Shown piece after piece: positions 27,399 to 38,325 of a stretch of 64,000 bases of DNA. The stretch is taken from assembly GCA_031769625.1 (NCBI GenBank), contig JAUIMM010000700.1, positions 186,001-250,000 of the forward strand, in the 5' to 3' direction. The notes below the pieces were generated by a model that did not search any database, was not told the origin of the DNA, and worked only from the letters and a program-made list of their open reading frames with translations. Source of the DNA: Taudactylus pleione (taxonomy: Eukaryota > Chordata > Amphibia > Anura > Myobatrachidae). The position numbers and the translations under genes are program-made. The first letter of the stretch is position 1; every line of letters starts with the position of its first letter.

Positions 27399-30070
27399 AT
27401 GACTAAGAGAGGCAGACCCCGGGCTGGAGGATCAAGCAGGGGTTCTGTCGCTCCTGACCCACCTGACCCGCCTGACCCGCCTAACCTGCCTGCCGGAGGA
27501 CTGCAGCGCAAGGCCGGGGATCCACCCGCCGGTTCGCGGAGGCCGCAAGTGTGCGCGGCTGGAGCTCCGGACCCCCCTGTCCCTTTGGCGCGCCTGCCCG
27601 GGAGACGGAGTGCGGGGAGTCTGACAGAGCAGCCGAAGCAGCCGGAGCTGATGGAGCGGACGGCGGCGGCGGCAAGTGGAGGACTCCCTGTATCAGCGGC
27701 GGACGTGCCGGGGAGTCGGAAGGCGGCTGCTGTGCTGGTGGACCTGGCGGCGGGCGGAGGAGGTGTCCTGGACCCCCCCTGGACTTTCAGTTCGGAGAGC
27801 GGGGGGTCCAGTGGAGTTCAGCAGAGTGCCAGTCTCCAAACCGCTGGCGGCGGGACCCCCGAGTGACGCAACTCAGGGGGTAATGGCGGCCCCCGCTAGC
27901 GGTGCAGCGGAGGTGGTTATAGTGGCTGCAGACTCTGCCTCCAAACTGTCAGTAGAGAGACAATTCCTTAAGGGGGAAATTGCTGAACTAGCAGTTTCCC
28001 TGGACAATGCCAAAGAGCGGCTGGAGTACTTGAAAAAAATGAAAAAGAAACTGATAAAGTCCGAATCTACCTCAATGAGTGATATGGAAGGTTTAAAAGT
28101 GGAGAAGGTGGAGGCTGCATCAGCTATGGCGGTGGAAGTGGCAGAGCTGCAGGAGGATCCAGGCCCAGAGGTAAGCGATGATGCAAAGGGGACTGGGGGG
28201 ATCGGGGTTGGGGGTCCCCATAATGCTTTGGTTCCCCTGGTTCCCACTAGCGGAGCTTTTTTACCTGCAAGGGCAGTCAGTGGCAATAGTATGATGGAAG
28301 TGTGTTCCGAAGCAACTGACTCAGAGTTAGTCCAGGTGGCAGTATTGGTGGAGGCTGGCATGGAGGGTAGACCAAAAGAACTGGTTCCTGAGGAAGTGCC
28401 AGGTGTGTTAAGTCTGGTCGGTGGTGTTGTCCCTGTGGATGTGTCAGCGCAAGGGATGCCAGTCCTGGACAAGTCATCCCTTTCAAATGCGCAAAGGGAC
28501 ATTGTGGAGACTGTTTATGGAGACAGGTTGCTAGTCCCAGAGAGGGCAAGGGTGGCAGCTGCAGTGATTGAAAAAGACTTGGCTCAGAGGAGGGAGAGAC
28601 AGGCTAAGTCTGTCCCAGGTACCCTGTCTTATGCAAATGTGGTATCTGGGAGGAAAACAACTAATGTACCACCAGCTGCACCCTTGCCTGGGAGTACTGG
28701 AAAAAGACGTAATCTAATCCAATTTAAGTGGATTGCTCCTGGAGAAGCTCCAGGAAGAGAGGTGTTTTTAAAAATGGTGTTTAGTTTGGGGTTCTGTCCT
28801 GCAGATCTGTACGCCTGCATCCACCCAGTGCGGACCCTGGAGTATGATGTGAGTTTTCTGACGTACCAGGGTCTGCAAACTTTCTGGGGGAGGCTGCAGG
28901 CGTGTAGAGACAAGGACCCCTTTAACAAATATGTAATGAATTTAGTCACGAAGCATGACAGGGTAAAAGCCACTATTCTTGTCAGGAATGAGTCACTGCC
29001 CCCGGAGGACATAATATTTTGGCTAAAACGGTTTTGTAATGTAGAGTCGGGGGCAGTGAAGGCCGGTTATGTGTTAGGGGTGTGGGGTGGAGCATGGGAG
29101 GTGGGTATTAGGTTGAGGATGTCTGAGAAGGGGTTTGTTCATGTACCCTCGGCTGCCTATATAGGTAGGGACAGAGTGCAGTGTTTTTATCCGGGGCAGC
29201 CGAGGACATGTTTTAAGTGTGGTGATCACCGTCACGTTAGTTCCGAGTGCACTGTGGTGAAGTGTTCTTTGTGTGGGGGTGTGGGTCACTGGTCTAGAGA
29301 TTGTCACACTGTCAGGTGCAATTTGTGTGGGGTGGAGGGGCACCCTTATAGCAGATGTCCGAAAGCCAGTCACAATGTGGTGTTAGAACAGGTGGTGGGT
29401 AGTAGTGTGGTGGTGAGTGAGGTGGTGAATGAGGTAGAAGAAGAGGGGTATAGAGCAGGATGAGGTGGTAAATGTTGAAAGTAGGGAGGAGGTAATGGAG
29501 GAGACATTTCAGGAGGTTAGGCGGGGAGGGAATGGGATAAAAGAGAAAGATACAGAAACACAAGTGGTGTTATCCAATAAATTTGATGTTTTCTCCTCTG
29601 ATGAGGAGGAAATCATAAGGAAAGATGGAGAGTGTTATCTGGTGTCAAAAAAAAACAAAAGAAAAACAAAGAGGTCTTTTAAAGAAAGTGAGAGGCACCG
29701 GGACGGGAAAAAAAGAAGGGAGTCAATCCCGGAGGTGGGGGAAGAGGCGGTAAATAAGGAAACTCTGGCCCCGATGGAAAGAAGGGTGGTGGAAAGGAGA
29801 AAGGAGGAGGTGGTGGCAATGGAGGAGACAGTGGCGGTTCAGCAGGAGGTAGCCGAAGAGACTGATGTGGAGTCATCCCAGAGCTCGGGGGTCGGGCCAA
29901 GTGGCACTGGTGGTGGGGTACACTGCCAGGTCATAAAGTTTGTGGCCAAGGCCCCTGACCCTGGGATCCCTGAGGAGGGTGGTGTACCCTCTGGGGGTGG
30001 AAGGGAGGGGGGTGGGGATGCCACAGGCGGTGGTGTGGCTGGCCCGCAGGGGGCTGGTGTGCAGTGTTAA
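27399..30070 (+). pseudogene. LINE ORF1, frameshifted and internally deleted (copy 1)
   Basis: This is a broken copy of the zinc-knuckle ORF1 that is intact at 46789-49818. The original start is the ATG at 27399 in good context (ACC before ATG). Three lesions are visible against copy 3. One C is added in the C7 run at 27773-27779 (the others have C6), shifting the frame. A 354-bp in-frame stretch is missing near 27955, with a few bases of junction microhomology. One G is added in GGGG at 29445-29448 (others GGG), leading to a stop at 29461-29463. The three CCHC knuckles are still encoded around 29208-29360. A truncated protein from the ATG at 27676 would keep the core domain and the knuckles but lose the basic C-terminal tail. 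Both single-base changes lie in homopolymers, so sequencing error cannot be excluded. Confidence 0.9.
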
Positions 30071-30136
30071 GACTTGTTTTTTGGTGATGGTATGTAAAAG
30101 TAAGCAAGGTCTTGTAATATTCCATAACCTAGAAAC
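30071..30136 (+). other. ORF1-ORF2 spacer, copy 1
   Basis: The spacer is 66 bp in every copy. It holds an ATG directly followed by TAA, plus an out-of-frame ATG five bases earlier whose reading frame overlaps the ORF2 start. How ORF2 is translated is not shown by the sequence. Reinitiation after ORF1 is possible. Confidence 0.6.
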
Positions 30137-33100
30137 ATGGATCCTCATCCTATACGATGTGCCACGATTAATGTGGCTTCCGTGTTGTCCGAATGTGCTC
30201 GTATGATGGCCTTTGATTTTTTCAATACGATTGATGTTGATGTTTTATTTTTGCAAGAGACTAGGATTAGTAAATTGGATATCCTCCACAAGGCGAAGCA
30301 GGAGTGGAGGAGGGGTCCTTCTTACTGGTCTCTTGCGGCCGAGCCATACGGTGGGGTGGCAGTCCTTTTTTCTGATATGGTAACTGTGCACAAGGTTATT
30401 GAATTGCAAGCAGGTAGATGTATGATTTTGGATGTCAACATAAAGGGACAAGATGTGAGATTAATTAATGTGTATGGGCCACAGACACCAGGTGATAGGA
30501 AAAGTCTCTTTATGGAGATAAAACCTTTTCTTTTTACAGCCCAGCAGGTCGTCTTTGGTGGTGATTTTAATACCGTTGTTAGGCCAAAAGACAGGGGAGG
30601 CTCAAGGAGACCCCTGGGCTATGATTCCAATTTTTTAGTTAGCATGGTTAGACAGGCTGGTTTGGTGGATGTGCATATTCGTCACTCCCCAGACCTCACG
30701 GGTTTCACCTACTTTAGTGGTAGTCGTAGGTCTAGGATAGATAGGTTTTTTGTTAAGGAGACTTCCAAGACTTCATCCCTTGGGGTGAGGTTGGTGGAAT
30801 TTTCCGATCACGGTTTGCTCTCAGTAACTTTGAATGCTTCAGAAACCCCTCAGAAGGGGCGGGGTCTGTGGCGTTTGAACTCTGAACTCCTGGAAGAAGA
30901 GAGAGTTAGGCAGTCCTTCAGGGTCTTCTTTCAATCTCAGGAGACACTTCTGGAGGCTGGTTGGAGTAGGTCTGAGTGGTGGGAGGTGATTAAAAAGAGA
31001 ACCTGCAAATTTTTCCGTGGCCTTATAGCTAGGAAAAACTTGATAAAGCAAAATATCTACCGTAATCTGAGAAGGAAATTGGATTTCCTGATCTCTGAGG
31101 AGGGAGATGATGGGGAAATCTCCCGAGTGAAGGCTCAGATGAAAGAGTTCCAATATAACCGATTGGCATCCTTGGTTTTGGACAGGGATTATGGTATGTA
31201 CCACTCGCCTGATCCCTACCAGAGCTGTAGGAGGTCAGTCGACGCCAAACATGTCAGAGGACTGGTGGACGGACAGGGTGTTCTTCGTACTGACAAGGAA
31301 GGCATTCTGGATGTTATTGTGTCCTACTATTCTGATCTTCTGTCTGAGCAGCCACTCATCAGGGAGAGGATGGAGGAATTTCTGAGGGGAACCCCTGGTC
31401 TGAGTTCTCAGGGTGCCTCTCTTGACTCCTTGGCAAGTGATATAACCGCAGAGGAAGTTAGGAAGGCGATAATGGGTTTAAATCCCAAGAAATCACCAGG
31501 ACCAGATGGTTTAACATCTGAATTTTATAAGACCTTTGCTGACCTCCTGATTCCCCGCCTTGTGGAAGTTTTTAATGAGAGCCTGGATGAGGGAGTCCTC
31601 CCTCCTTCCATGAGGTTATCTGCGCTTATTTTGCTGTCCAAAGGGAAGGACTCGTCTCGTATTGAGAACTGGCGCCCCATAGCCCTTCTCAATACAGACA
31701 GGAAGATTTTGGCAAAGGTACTGTTTAACAGGCTTTCAGTGTTTTCTGAGCTGTTGCTTTCTCCTTCTCAGCACTGTACGGTGAAGGGTCGTAGCACTTT
31801 CAGTGCTGTCCTTGGTGTCCGGGAGGCCATTGAGCGGTGCAGGGCTGAGAAGTGGGGAAAGTACTTACTGGCATTGGATCAGTCAAAAGCTTTTGACCGA
31901 GTGAATCATGAGTACCTTTGGGCTCTACTGAGATGGTATGGTCTTCCAGAGAGGGTGGTTAATTGGTTACAGATGATCTATCGTATGGCTGAAAGCTTTC
32001 CACTGGTAAACGGTTGGGTGGGCCCTACCTTTGGTGTAGGCTCGGGTGTTCGTCAGGGGTGTCCCCTGAGCCCCCTCCTGTATGTCTTTGCAATCGATCC
32101 CTTCGTTAGGAGGGTAGAGTGTGGGACTGTAGGGGGGGTGCAGCTGAGTCCGGAGTTTGCATTGAGGGTGGTGGCTTACGCAGATGATGTCACGGTGGTT
32201 CTGTCCTCGCAGGCAGAGGCCCGTGGCATAGAACACCTCATTTGCGAGTACTCTGAGGCTTCGTGCTCCAGAGTAAACCGAGAAAAGTGTGATGTTTTCT
32301 GGATGGGGGAGGAGGGGGAGCCTTTTCCTCTTCCAGACAGCTTCCCTCAGGTCAACGATCAGATTAAAATTCTTGGTATCAAATTTGATCATGGAGATTA
32401 TGCCTCCCTAAATTGGGTTAACAAGCTGGAGGATGCTACCAAGAAGGTAGAGAGTTGGAAAAGATGGAAATTGTCTTTGAGGGAAAGGGTTGACTTGTGC
32501 AAAACTTACCTGATCCCGATTTTTTTGTATGTCAGTTACGTGTGCTTTTTGCCACAATCTTTGTGGTCCAGATTGAATTCCTTGTTCTTCCTCTTGTTGT
32601 GGAAGAACAGGATCAATATAGTGAAGAGGGGTATCACCTACAGACCGAGGAAAGATGGGGGTTTGAACATGGTAAACCCAGTGATCTTTTTTGTTACAGC
32701 TTTTTTAAAGCTTAACATTGGGAGCATGTTTTTAGACACTCCTCCTCGGTGGGTAGAGGGATTTAGACCATGGGTGTTTCCCTTCCTCAGATTCTGGATA
32801 GATGGAGGCCAAGTGAGAAGTTTCCGGATTCGTCATGGTTACCTCCCGATCTACGTCATCCAGAGCTTGAAGGTGATAAAGCGATATGACGTGGGAGTGG
32901 GTGAAGTCAAAAACTTCTCTAGGAGGGAGTTGGAGAGAAGAATTTTGCACACCCACTTTCATGTTCCGCTGTCACTGAGGGACTGTCCAGGTAATGTCGC
33001 TTCGGCTGGATTGGTTTTGTTAAATTCACAAAGGTTACCGCCCAAGTTCAAAGATATTGCCTGGCTCACTTTTCATGGGAGGCTTTATGTTGGAGGGAAC

Positions 33101-33514
33101 CTCAGGTGGCGAAGTGCCAGTGAACGTGGCTGCCCACGGGAGGAATGTCCAGGGGTGGAGGAGACGATGGACCACTTCCTGCTTGAGTGTCCTTTTAATG
33201 TAAAGGTTTATGAGGAGGTTTCAAAGGCCATTGGTATCCCGTGCCTTTCGGGTCTTAGTTACCCTGAGTGGGCTTATGGGGTAGTCAGAAGATACGGTGA
33301 CTTTAATTTGACCACAATTTTTTTAGTTAGTTTAGCTGTTAGGTATCACACGTGGAATGCACGGTGCCAGGTATCTATTCGAAGGAAGGTCCTCCCCTGT
33401 GATGTGGTGGTAGGTATGATTATGCAAGAGGTGAAAAAGATGATGGATCTGGATAAGGGGAGACTGGATGCTGTCAGATGGTCACAGTGGTGGGGCCGTT
33501 TGAAACCCCCTTGA
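30137..33514 (+). CDS. LINE ORF2: APE endonuclease-reverse transcriptase (copy 1)
   Basis: This 1125-residue polyprotein would nick target DNA and copy the LINE RNA at the nick. The N-terminal APE-like endonuclease (about residues 6-230) shows N12, E41 in LQET, Y113 in NVYGP, D143 and N145 in GGDFN, D202 in SRIDRFF and the SDH motif ending at H225. The reverse transcriptase (about 440-740) shows the PGPDGLTSEFY and NWRPIALLN blocks, motif A with D581 (ALDQSKAFD), RQGCPLSPLL, and the YADD site at 681-684. A late CX4C-X8-HX4C motif (C999, C1004, H1013, C1018) is the usual C-terminal zinc-like motif of LINE ORF2 proteins. The frame is fully open, with a few private substitutions such as a V in place of E in LSEFSE. 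ORF1 of this copy is broken, so mobility would need ORF1 supplied by another copy. Confidence 0.95.
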   Translation: MDPHPIRCATINVASVLSECARMMAFDFFNTIDVDVLFLQETRISKLDILHKAKQEWRRGPSYWSLAAEPYGGVAVLFSDMVTVHKVIELQAGRCMILDVNIKGQDVRLINVYGPQTPGDRKSLFMEIKPFLFTAQQVVFGGDFNTVVRPKDRGGSRRPLGYDSNFLVSMVRQAGLVDVHIRHSPDLTGFTYFSGSRRSRIDRFFVKETSKTSSLGVRLVEFSDHGLLSVTLNASETPQKGRGLWRLNSELLEEERVRQSFRVFFQSQETLLEAGWSRSEWWEVIKKRTCKFFRGLIARKNLIKQNIYRNLRRKLDFLISEEGDDGEISRVKAQMKEFQYNRLASLVLDRDYGMYHSPDPYQSCRRSVDAKHVRGLVDGQGVLRTDKEGILDVIVSYYSDLLSEQPLIRERMEEFLRGTPGLSSQGASLDSLASDITAEEVRKAIMGLNPKKSPGPDGLTSEFYKTFADLLIPRLVEVFNESLDEGVLPPSMRLSALILLSKGKDSSRIENWRPIALLNTDRKILAKVLFNRLSVFSELLLSPSQHCTVKGRSTFSAVLGVREAIERCRAEKWGKYLLALDQSKAFDRVNHEYLWALLRWYGLPERVVNWLQMIYRMAESFPLVNGWVGPTFGVGSGVRQGCPLSPLLYVFAIDPFVRRVECGTVGGVQLSPEFALRVVAYADDVTVVLSSQAEARGIEHLICEYSEASCSRVNREKCDVFWMGEEGEPFPLPDSFPQVNDQIKILGIKFDHGDYASLNWVNKLEDATKKVESWKRWKLSLRERVDLCKTYLIPIFLYVSYVCFLPQSLWSRLNSLFFLLLWKNRINIVKRGITYRPRKDGGLNMVNPVIFFVTAFLKLNIGSMFLDTPPRWVEGFRPWVFPFLRFWIDGGQVRSFRIRHGYLPIYVIQSLKVIKRYDVGVGEVKNFSRRELERRILHTHFHVPLSLRDCPGNVASAGLVLLNSQRLPPKFKDIAWLTFHGRLYVGGNLRWRSASERGCPREECPGVEETMDHFLLECPFNVKVYEEVSKAIGIPCLSGLSYPEWAYGVVRRYGDFNLTTIFLVSLAVRYHTWNARCQVSIRRKVLPCDVVVGMIMQEVKKMMDLDKGRLDAVRWSQWWGRLKPP

Positions 33515-34014
33515 GTGGGTGGTTGAAAGTCTCTTCTTGTTCAGCTGGGTTTCTTTTCTGTCCTTTCACTCCCTGTAGATTTTTTATTCTATTTTTTGGT
33601 TTTTGTTGAAAAGGTTTTACATACATCTACCTGAGGTGGTGTGTATTGGTGATGGGTAGGATTAGATAAGATAGATAGTAGTTAAAGTTTTTTGTATTGT
33701 TTTATGGTTTGCTGTGTATATATACATATATAATATATAAAAAAAAAATATATAAATAGATAGTGGTTAAGGTAGTTGTTGTTCTAAAATCCTTGCTTAC
33801 TTTTTCTCATAGGAGATAAGTTGTTTATTATTAGGATTGGTAAAGTTTTCTTTTGGTTATAAGGCATAATATGGAGTAATATTGTGTATCCTTATGTTGA
33901 TATTTGATTTTGTGTATATATATATTTTATCTATTTATTTATTTATTTTTTATATATGTAATTATTGTATATATATATATATATCTTTGTTGCAAGTTAA
34001 AATAAAGAAGCATA
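33515..34014 (+). other. LINE copy 1 3' UTR with AT microsatellites
   Basis: This 500-bp AT-rich region follows the ORF2 stop. It contains a TATATA/A-run tract around 33715-33756 (A10) and another TA/ATTT tract around 33911-33985. It ends AATAAA (34001-34006) plus GAAGCATA. The conserved tail is the likely segment recognised by the reverse transcriptase when it starts at the target, which is an inference. Confidence 0.75.
34001..34006 (+). terminator. Polyadenylation signal AATAAA, copy 1
   Basis: A canonical hexamer lies 8 bp before the element's end. No A-tail follows in the DNA, so the 3' end of the inserted copy falls at GAAGCATA and not at a poly(A) stretch. Confidence 0.6.
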
Positions 34015-34038
34015 TTCTGTCACCGCAGCAAATCTTTT
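34015..34038. repeat. Target-site duplication, 3' side of LINE copy 1
   Basis: This is an exact copy of the 24 satellite bases at 27223-27246, and the satellite continues from here in phase (TTAAGGTTTACTG). Confidence 0.88.
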
Positions 34039-35069
34039 TTAAGGTTTACTGAAAGTTTTAAGGAGAATTTGGGGATTTTTGAAGAAAAAAATTTTTGGCC
34101 AGATTTTTAAGGTCCGGGGCTTACAGAATTTTTCATACGGGTAAATATCTTTCTGGAGGGTTCTGTGTCAAAATTAAGCACCAAAATCAACTTCTGTCAC
34201 CGCAGCAAATCTTTTTTAAGGTTTACTGAAAGTTTTAAGCAGAATTTGGGGATTTTTGAAGAAAAAAATTTTTGGCTGATTTTTAAGTTCCGGGGCTTAC
34301 AGAATTTTTCATATGGGTAAATATCTTTCTGGAGGGTTCTGTGTCAAAATTAAGCACCAAAATCAACTTTTGTCACCGCAGCAAATCTTTTTTAAGATTT
34401 AATGAAAGTTTTAAGCAGAATTTGGGGATTTTTGAAGAAAAAAATTTTTACCCGATTTTTAAGGTCCGGGGCTTACAGAATTTTTCATACGGGTAAATAT
34501 CTTTCTGGAGGGTTCTGTGTCATAATTAAGCACCAAAATCAACTTTTGTCACCGCAGCAAATCTTTTTTAAGGTTTACTGAAAGTTTTAAGCAGAATTTG
34601 GGGATTTTTGAAGAAAAAAATATTTGGCCGATTTTTAAGGTCCGGGGCTTACAGAATTTTTCATACGGGTAAATTCTTTCTTGAGAGTTCTGTGTCAAAA
34701 TTAAGCACCAAAATCAACTTTTGTCACCGAAGCAAATCTTTTTAAGGTTTTCTGAAAGTTTTAAGCAGAATTTGGGGATTTTTGAAGAAAAACATTTTTG
34801 GACGATTTTTAAAGTCCGGGGCTTACAGAATTTTTAATACGGGTAAATATCTTTCTGGAGGGTTCTGTGTCAAATGTATGCACCAAAATCAATTTCTGTC
34901 ACCGCAGCAAATCTTTTTTAAGGTTTACTGAAAGTTTTAAGCAGAATTTGCGGATTTTTGAAGAAAAAATTTTTTGGCCGATTTTTAAGGTCCGGAGCTT
35001 AGAGAATTTTTCATATGGGTAAATATCTTTCTGGAGGGTTCTGTGTCAAAATTAAGCACCAAAATCAAC

Positions 35070-35093
35070 TTCTGTCACCGCAGCAAATCTTTT
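35070..35093. repeat. Target-site duplication, 5' side of LINE copy 2
   Basis: The same 24-bp satellite word as at copy 1 lies directly before the LINE, and it is repeated at 42210-42233. Confidence 0.88.
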
Positions 35094-35245
35094 GGGAGAG
35101 GAGTGTCCTAGGAGGAGGTGGTGAGCTGCTGAGACAGGGAGAGGGCTTCCCCATGCAGGCTGATTCCTCCTGGGGAAGATATCACTGCTGATCCTGCTCT
35201 TTGTGGTGCTGAGGATTTGCTGTGGTGCTGCTGCCTTTCAGCACC
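35094..35245 (+). promoter_or_regulatory. LINE copy 2 leader with private upstream ORF
   Basis: The 152-bp leader is collinear with the other copies. A G-to-T change creates an ATG at 35153, opening a 12-codon reading frame that stops at 35191, upstream of the ORF1 ATG at 35246. It might lower ORF1 translation in this copy. Confidence 0.5.
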
Positions 35246-38200
35246 ATGACTAAGAGAGGCAGACCCCGGGCTGGAGGATCAAGCAGGGGTTCTGTCGCTC
35301 CTGTCCCGCCTGACCCGCCTAACCTGCCTGCCGGAGGACTGCAGCGCGAGGCCAGGGATCCACCCGCCGGTTCGCGGAGGCCGCAAGTGTGCGCGGCTGG
35401 AGCTCCGGACCCCCCTGTCCCTTTGGCGCGCCTGCCCGGGAGACGGAGTGCGGGGAGTCTGACGGAGCAGCCGAAGCAGCCGGAGCTGATGGAGTGGACG
35501 GCGGCGGCAAGCAGAGGACTCCCTGTATCAGCGGCGGACGTGCCGGGGAGTCGGAAGGCGGCTGCTGTGCTGGTGGACCCGGCGGCAGGCGGAGGAGGTG
35601 TCCTGGACCCCCCTGGACTTTCAGTTCGGAGAGCGGGGGGTCCAGTGGAGTTCAGCAGAGTGCCAGTCTCCAAACCGCTGGCGGCGGGACCCCCGAGTGA
35701 CGCAACTCAGGGGGTAATGGCGGCCCCCGCTAGCGGTGCAGCGGAGGTGGTTATAGTGGCTGCAGACTCTGCCTCCAAACTGTCAGTAGAGGGACCCCCG
35801 AGTGAGGCAACTCGGGGGGGTATGGAGACCCTCACTGGCAGTGAAGAGGAGGATATGGAGGTGATGGCTGATTTGGTGACCCCTAGCCCAGCAGCACTCC
35901 CCAAACTGTCAGTGAAGGGACCCCTGAGTGAGGCAACTCAGGGGGATATGGTGGCCCCCACTGGCAGTGAAGCGGGGAGTGCTGCAGAAGGGGAGAAGAC
36001 AGAAGACGGGGAGCTAGAGTCTGATACTGAGGAGGATGATTTGTTTGCAGCTTTAAGCATGGACCAGCTGCAAAAAGAGATTAAAAAACTGAGCAGCAAG
36101 CTGTCAGATAAGAGAAAGAGGAGGAATCTGGCAGCTCCCTTGGAGAGACAATTCCTTAAGGGGGAAATTGCTGAACTAGCAGTTTCCCTGGACAATGCCA
36201 AAGAGCGGCTGGAGTACTTGAAAAAAAAATGAAAAAGAAACTGATAAAGTCCGAATCTACCTCAATGAGTGATATGGAAGGTTTAAAAGTGGAGAAGGTG
36301 GAGGCTGCATCAGCTATGGCGGTGGAAGTGGCAGAGCTGCAGGAGGATCCAGGCCCAGAGGTAAGCGATGATGCAAAGGGGACTGGGGGGATCAGGGTTG
36401 GGGGTCCCCATAATGCTTCAGTTCCCCTGGTTCCCGCTAGCGGAGCTATTTTACCTGCAAGGGCAGTCAGTGGCAATAGTATGATGGAAGTGTGTTCCGA
36501 AGCAACTGACTCAGAGTTAGTCCAGGTGGCAGTATTGGTGGAGGCTGGCATGGAGGGTAGACCAAAAGAACTGGTTCCTGAGGAAGTGCCAGGTGTGTTA
36601 AGTCTGGTCGGTGGTGTTGTCCCTGTGGATGTGTCAGCGCAAGGGATGCCAGTCCTGGACAAGTCATCCCTTTCAAATGCGCAAAGGGACATTGTGGAGA
36701 CTGTTTATGGAGACAGGTTGCTAGTCCCAGAGAGGGCAAGGGTGGCAGCTGCAGTGATTGAAAAAGACTTGGCTCAGAGGAGGGAGAGACAGGCTAAGTC
36801 TGTCCCAGGTACCCTGTCTTATGCAAATGTGGTATCTGGGAGGAAAACAACTAATGTACCACCAGCTGCACCCTTGCCTGGGAGTACTGGAAAAAGACGT
36901 AATCTAATCCAATTTAAGTGGATTGCTCCTGGAGAAGCTCCAGGAAGAGAGGTGTTTTTAAAAATGGTGTTTAGTTTGGGGTTCTGTCCTGCAGATCTGT
37001 ACGCCTGCATCCACCCAGTGCGGACCCTGGAGTATGATGTGAGTTTTCTGACGTACCAGGGTCTGCAAACTTTCTGGGGGAGGCTGCAGGCGTGTAGAGA
37101 CAAGGACCCCTTTAACAAATATGTAATGAATTTAGTCACGAAGCATGACAGGGTAAAAGCCACTATTCTTGTCAGGAATGAGTCACTGCCCCCGGAGGAC
37201 ATAATATTTTGGCTAAAACGGTTTTGTAATGTAGAGTCGGGGGCAGTGAAGGCCGGTTATGTGTTAGGGGTGTGGGGTGGAGCATGGGAGGTGGGTATTA
37301 GGTTGAGGATGTCTGAGAAGGGGTTTGTTCATGTACCCTCGGCTGCCTATATAGGTAGGGACAGAGTGCAGTGTTTTTATCCGGGGCAGCCGAGGACATG
37401 TTTTAAGTGTGGTGATCACCGTCACGTTAGTTCCGAGTGCACTGTGGTGAAGTGTTCTTTGTGTGGGGGTGTGGGTCACTGGTCTAGAGATTGTCACACT
37501 GTCAGGTGCAATTTGTGTGGGGTGGAGGGGCACCCTTATAGCAGATGTCCAAAAGCCAGTCACAATGTGGTGTTAGAACAGGTGGTGGGTAGTAGTGTGG
37601 TGGTGAGTGAGGTGGTGAATGAGGTAGAAGAAGAGGGTATAGAGCAGGATGAGGTGGTAAATGTTGAAAGTAGGGAGGAGGTAATGGAGGAGACATTTCA
37701 GGAGGTTAGGCGGGGAGGGAATGGGATAAAAGAGAAAGATACAGAAACACAAGTGGTGTTATCCAATAAATTTGATGTTTTCTCCTCTGATGAGGAGGAA
37801 ATCATAAGGAAAGATGGAGAGTGTTATCTGGTGTCAAAAAAAAACAAAAGAAAAACAAAGAGGTCTTTTAAAGAAAGTGAGAGGCACCGGGACTGGAAAA
37901 AAAGAAGGGAGTCAATCCCGGAGGTGGGGGAAGAGGCGGTAAATAAGGAAACTCTGGCCCCGATGGAAAGAAGGGTGGTGGAAAGGAGAAAGGAGGAGGT
38001 GGTGGCAATGGAGGAGACAGTGGCGGTTCAGCAGGAGGTAGCCGAAGAGACTGATGTGGAGTCATCCCAGAGCTCGGGGGTCAGGCCAAGTGGCACTGGT
38101 GGTGGGGTACACTGCCAGGTCATAAAGTTTGTGGCCAAGGCCCCTGACCCTGGGATCCCTGAGGAGGGTGGTGTACCCTCTGGGGGTGGAAGGGAGGGGG

Positions 38201-38259
38201 GTGGGGATGCCACAGGCAGTGGTGTGGCTGGCCCGCAGGGGGCTGGTGTGCAGTGTTAA
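35246..38259 (+). pseudogene. LINE ORF1 split by an A-run frameshift (copy 2)
   Basis: ORF1 opens at the ATG at 35246 and reads as in copy 3 through the low-complexity N-terminus, the three GP-S-ATxG repeats and the coiled-coil-like segment. It then hits a TGA at 36230-36232, because an A run at 36221-36229 has nine A where copies 1 and 3 have seven. The remaining part reopens at an overlapping ATG at 36229 and runs 676 residues to 38259, containing the core domain, all three CCHC knuckles and the charged tail. The two halves overlap at ATGA, so a coupled or slippage-produced product is conceivable. A simple inactivating indel, or a homopolymer sequencing error, is more likely. Confidence 0.88.
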
Positions 38260-38325
38260 GACTTGTTTTTTGGTGATGGTATGTAAAAGTAAGCAAGGTC
38301 TTGTAATATTCCATAACCTAGAAAC
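38260..38325 (+). other. ORF1-ORF2 spacer, copy 2
   Basis: The 66-bp spacer matches copy 1, including the ATGTAA start-stop. Confidence 0.6.

Larger units (their letters stand above)
27247..34014 (+). mobile_element. Satellite-inserted Tx1-like LINE, copy 1 (ORF1 broken)
   Basis: This 6768-bp non-LTR retrotransposon runs from GGGAGAGGAGTG to AATAAAGAAGCATA and is bounded by identical 24-bp satellite repeats. In order it holds a 152-bp leader, ORF1, a 66-bp spacer, ORF2 and a 500-bp AT-rich 3' region. It is full length at both ends and has no LTR and no poly(A) tail. Compared with copy 3 it has two 1-bp insertions and a 354-bp in-frame deletion in ORF1, while ORF2 is open. Assignment to the Tx1 clade rests on ORF layout and recalled protein features rather than a search. 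Confidence 0.93.
34015..35093. repeat. Satellite array, block 2 (6 monomers)
   Basis: The block between LINE copies 1 and 2 is 1079 bp: 24 bp of duplicated target plus 1055 bp, or 6.0 monomers of 176 bp. One monomer carries the unusual change TAAATTCTTTCTTGAGAG near 34672, also found just before LINE copy 4. A TGTATGCACC variant lies at about 34874. No gene is seen. Confidence 0.95.

Noticed and set aside
28960..29360. Retroviral or LTR-element gag, suggested by CCHC knuckles
   Set aside because: There are no LTRs, protease, RNase H or integrase. ORF2 has an APE endonuclease, and the element has target-site duplications typical of LINEs.
27481..30148. Antisense and alternate-frame ORFs across LINE ORF1 (Pro/Ser-rich)
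   Set aside because: They are frame shadows of GC- and purine-rich ORF1. They recur identically in each copy because the sense gene does.
29940..30206. 88-codon ORF bridging ORF1 and ORF2
   Set aside because: It overlaps both genes out of frame. Its 5' half is coding sequence of ORF1 read in another frame. It is kept only as a note on upstream ATGs.
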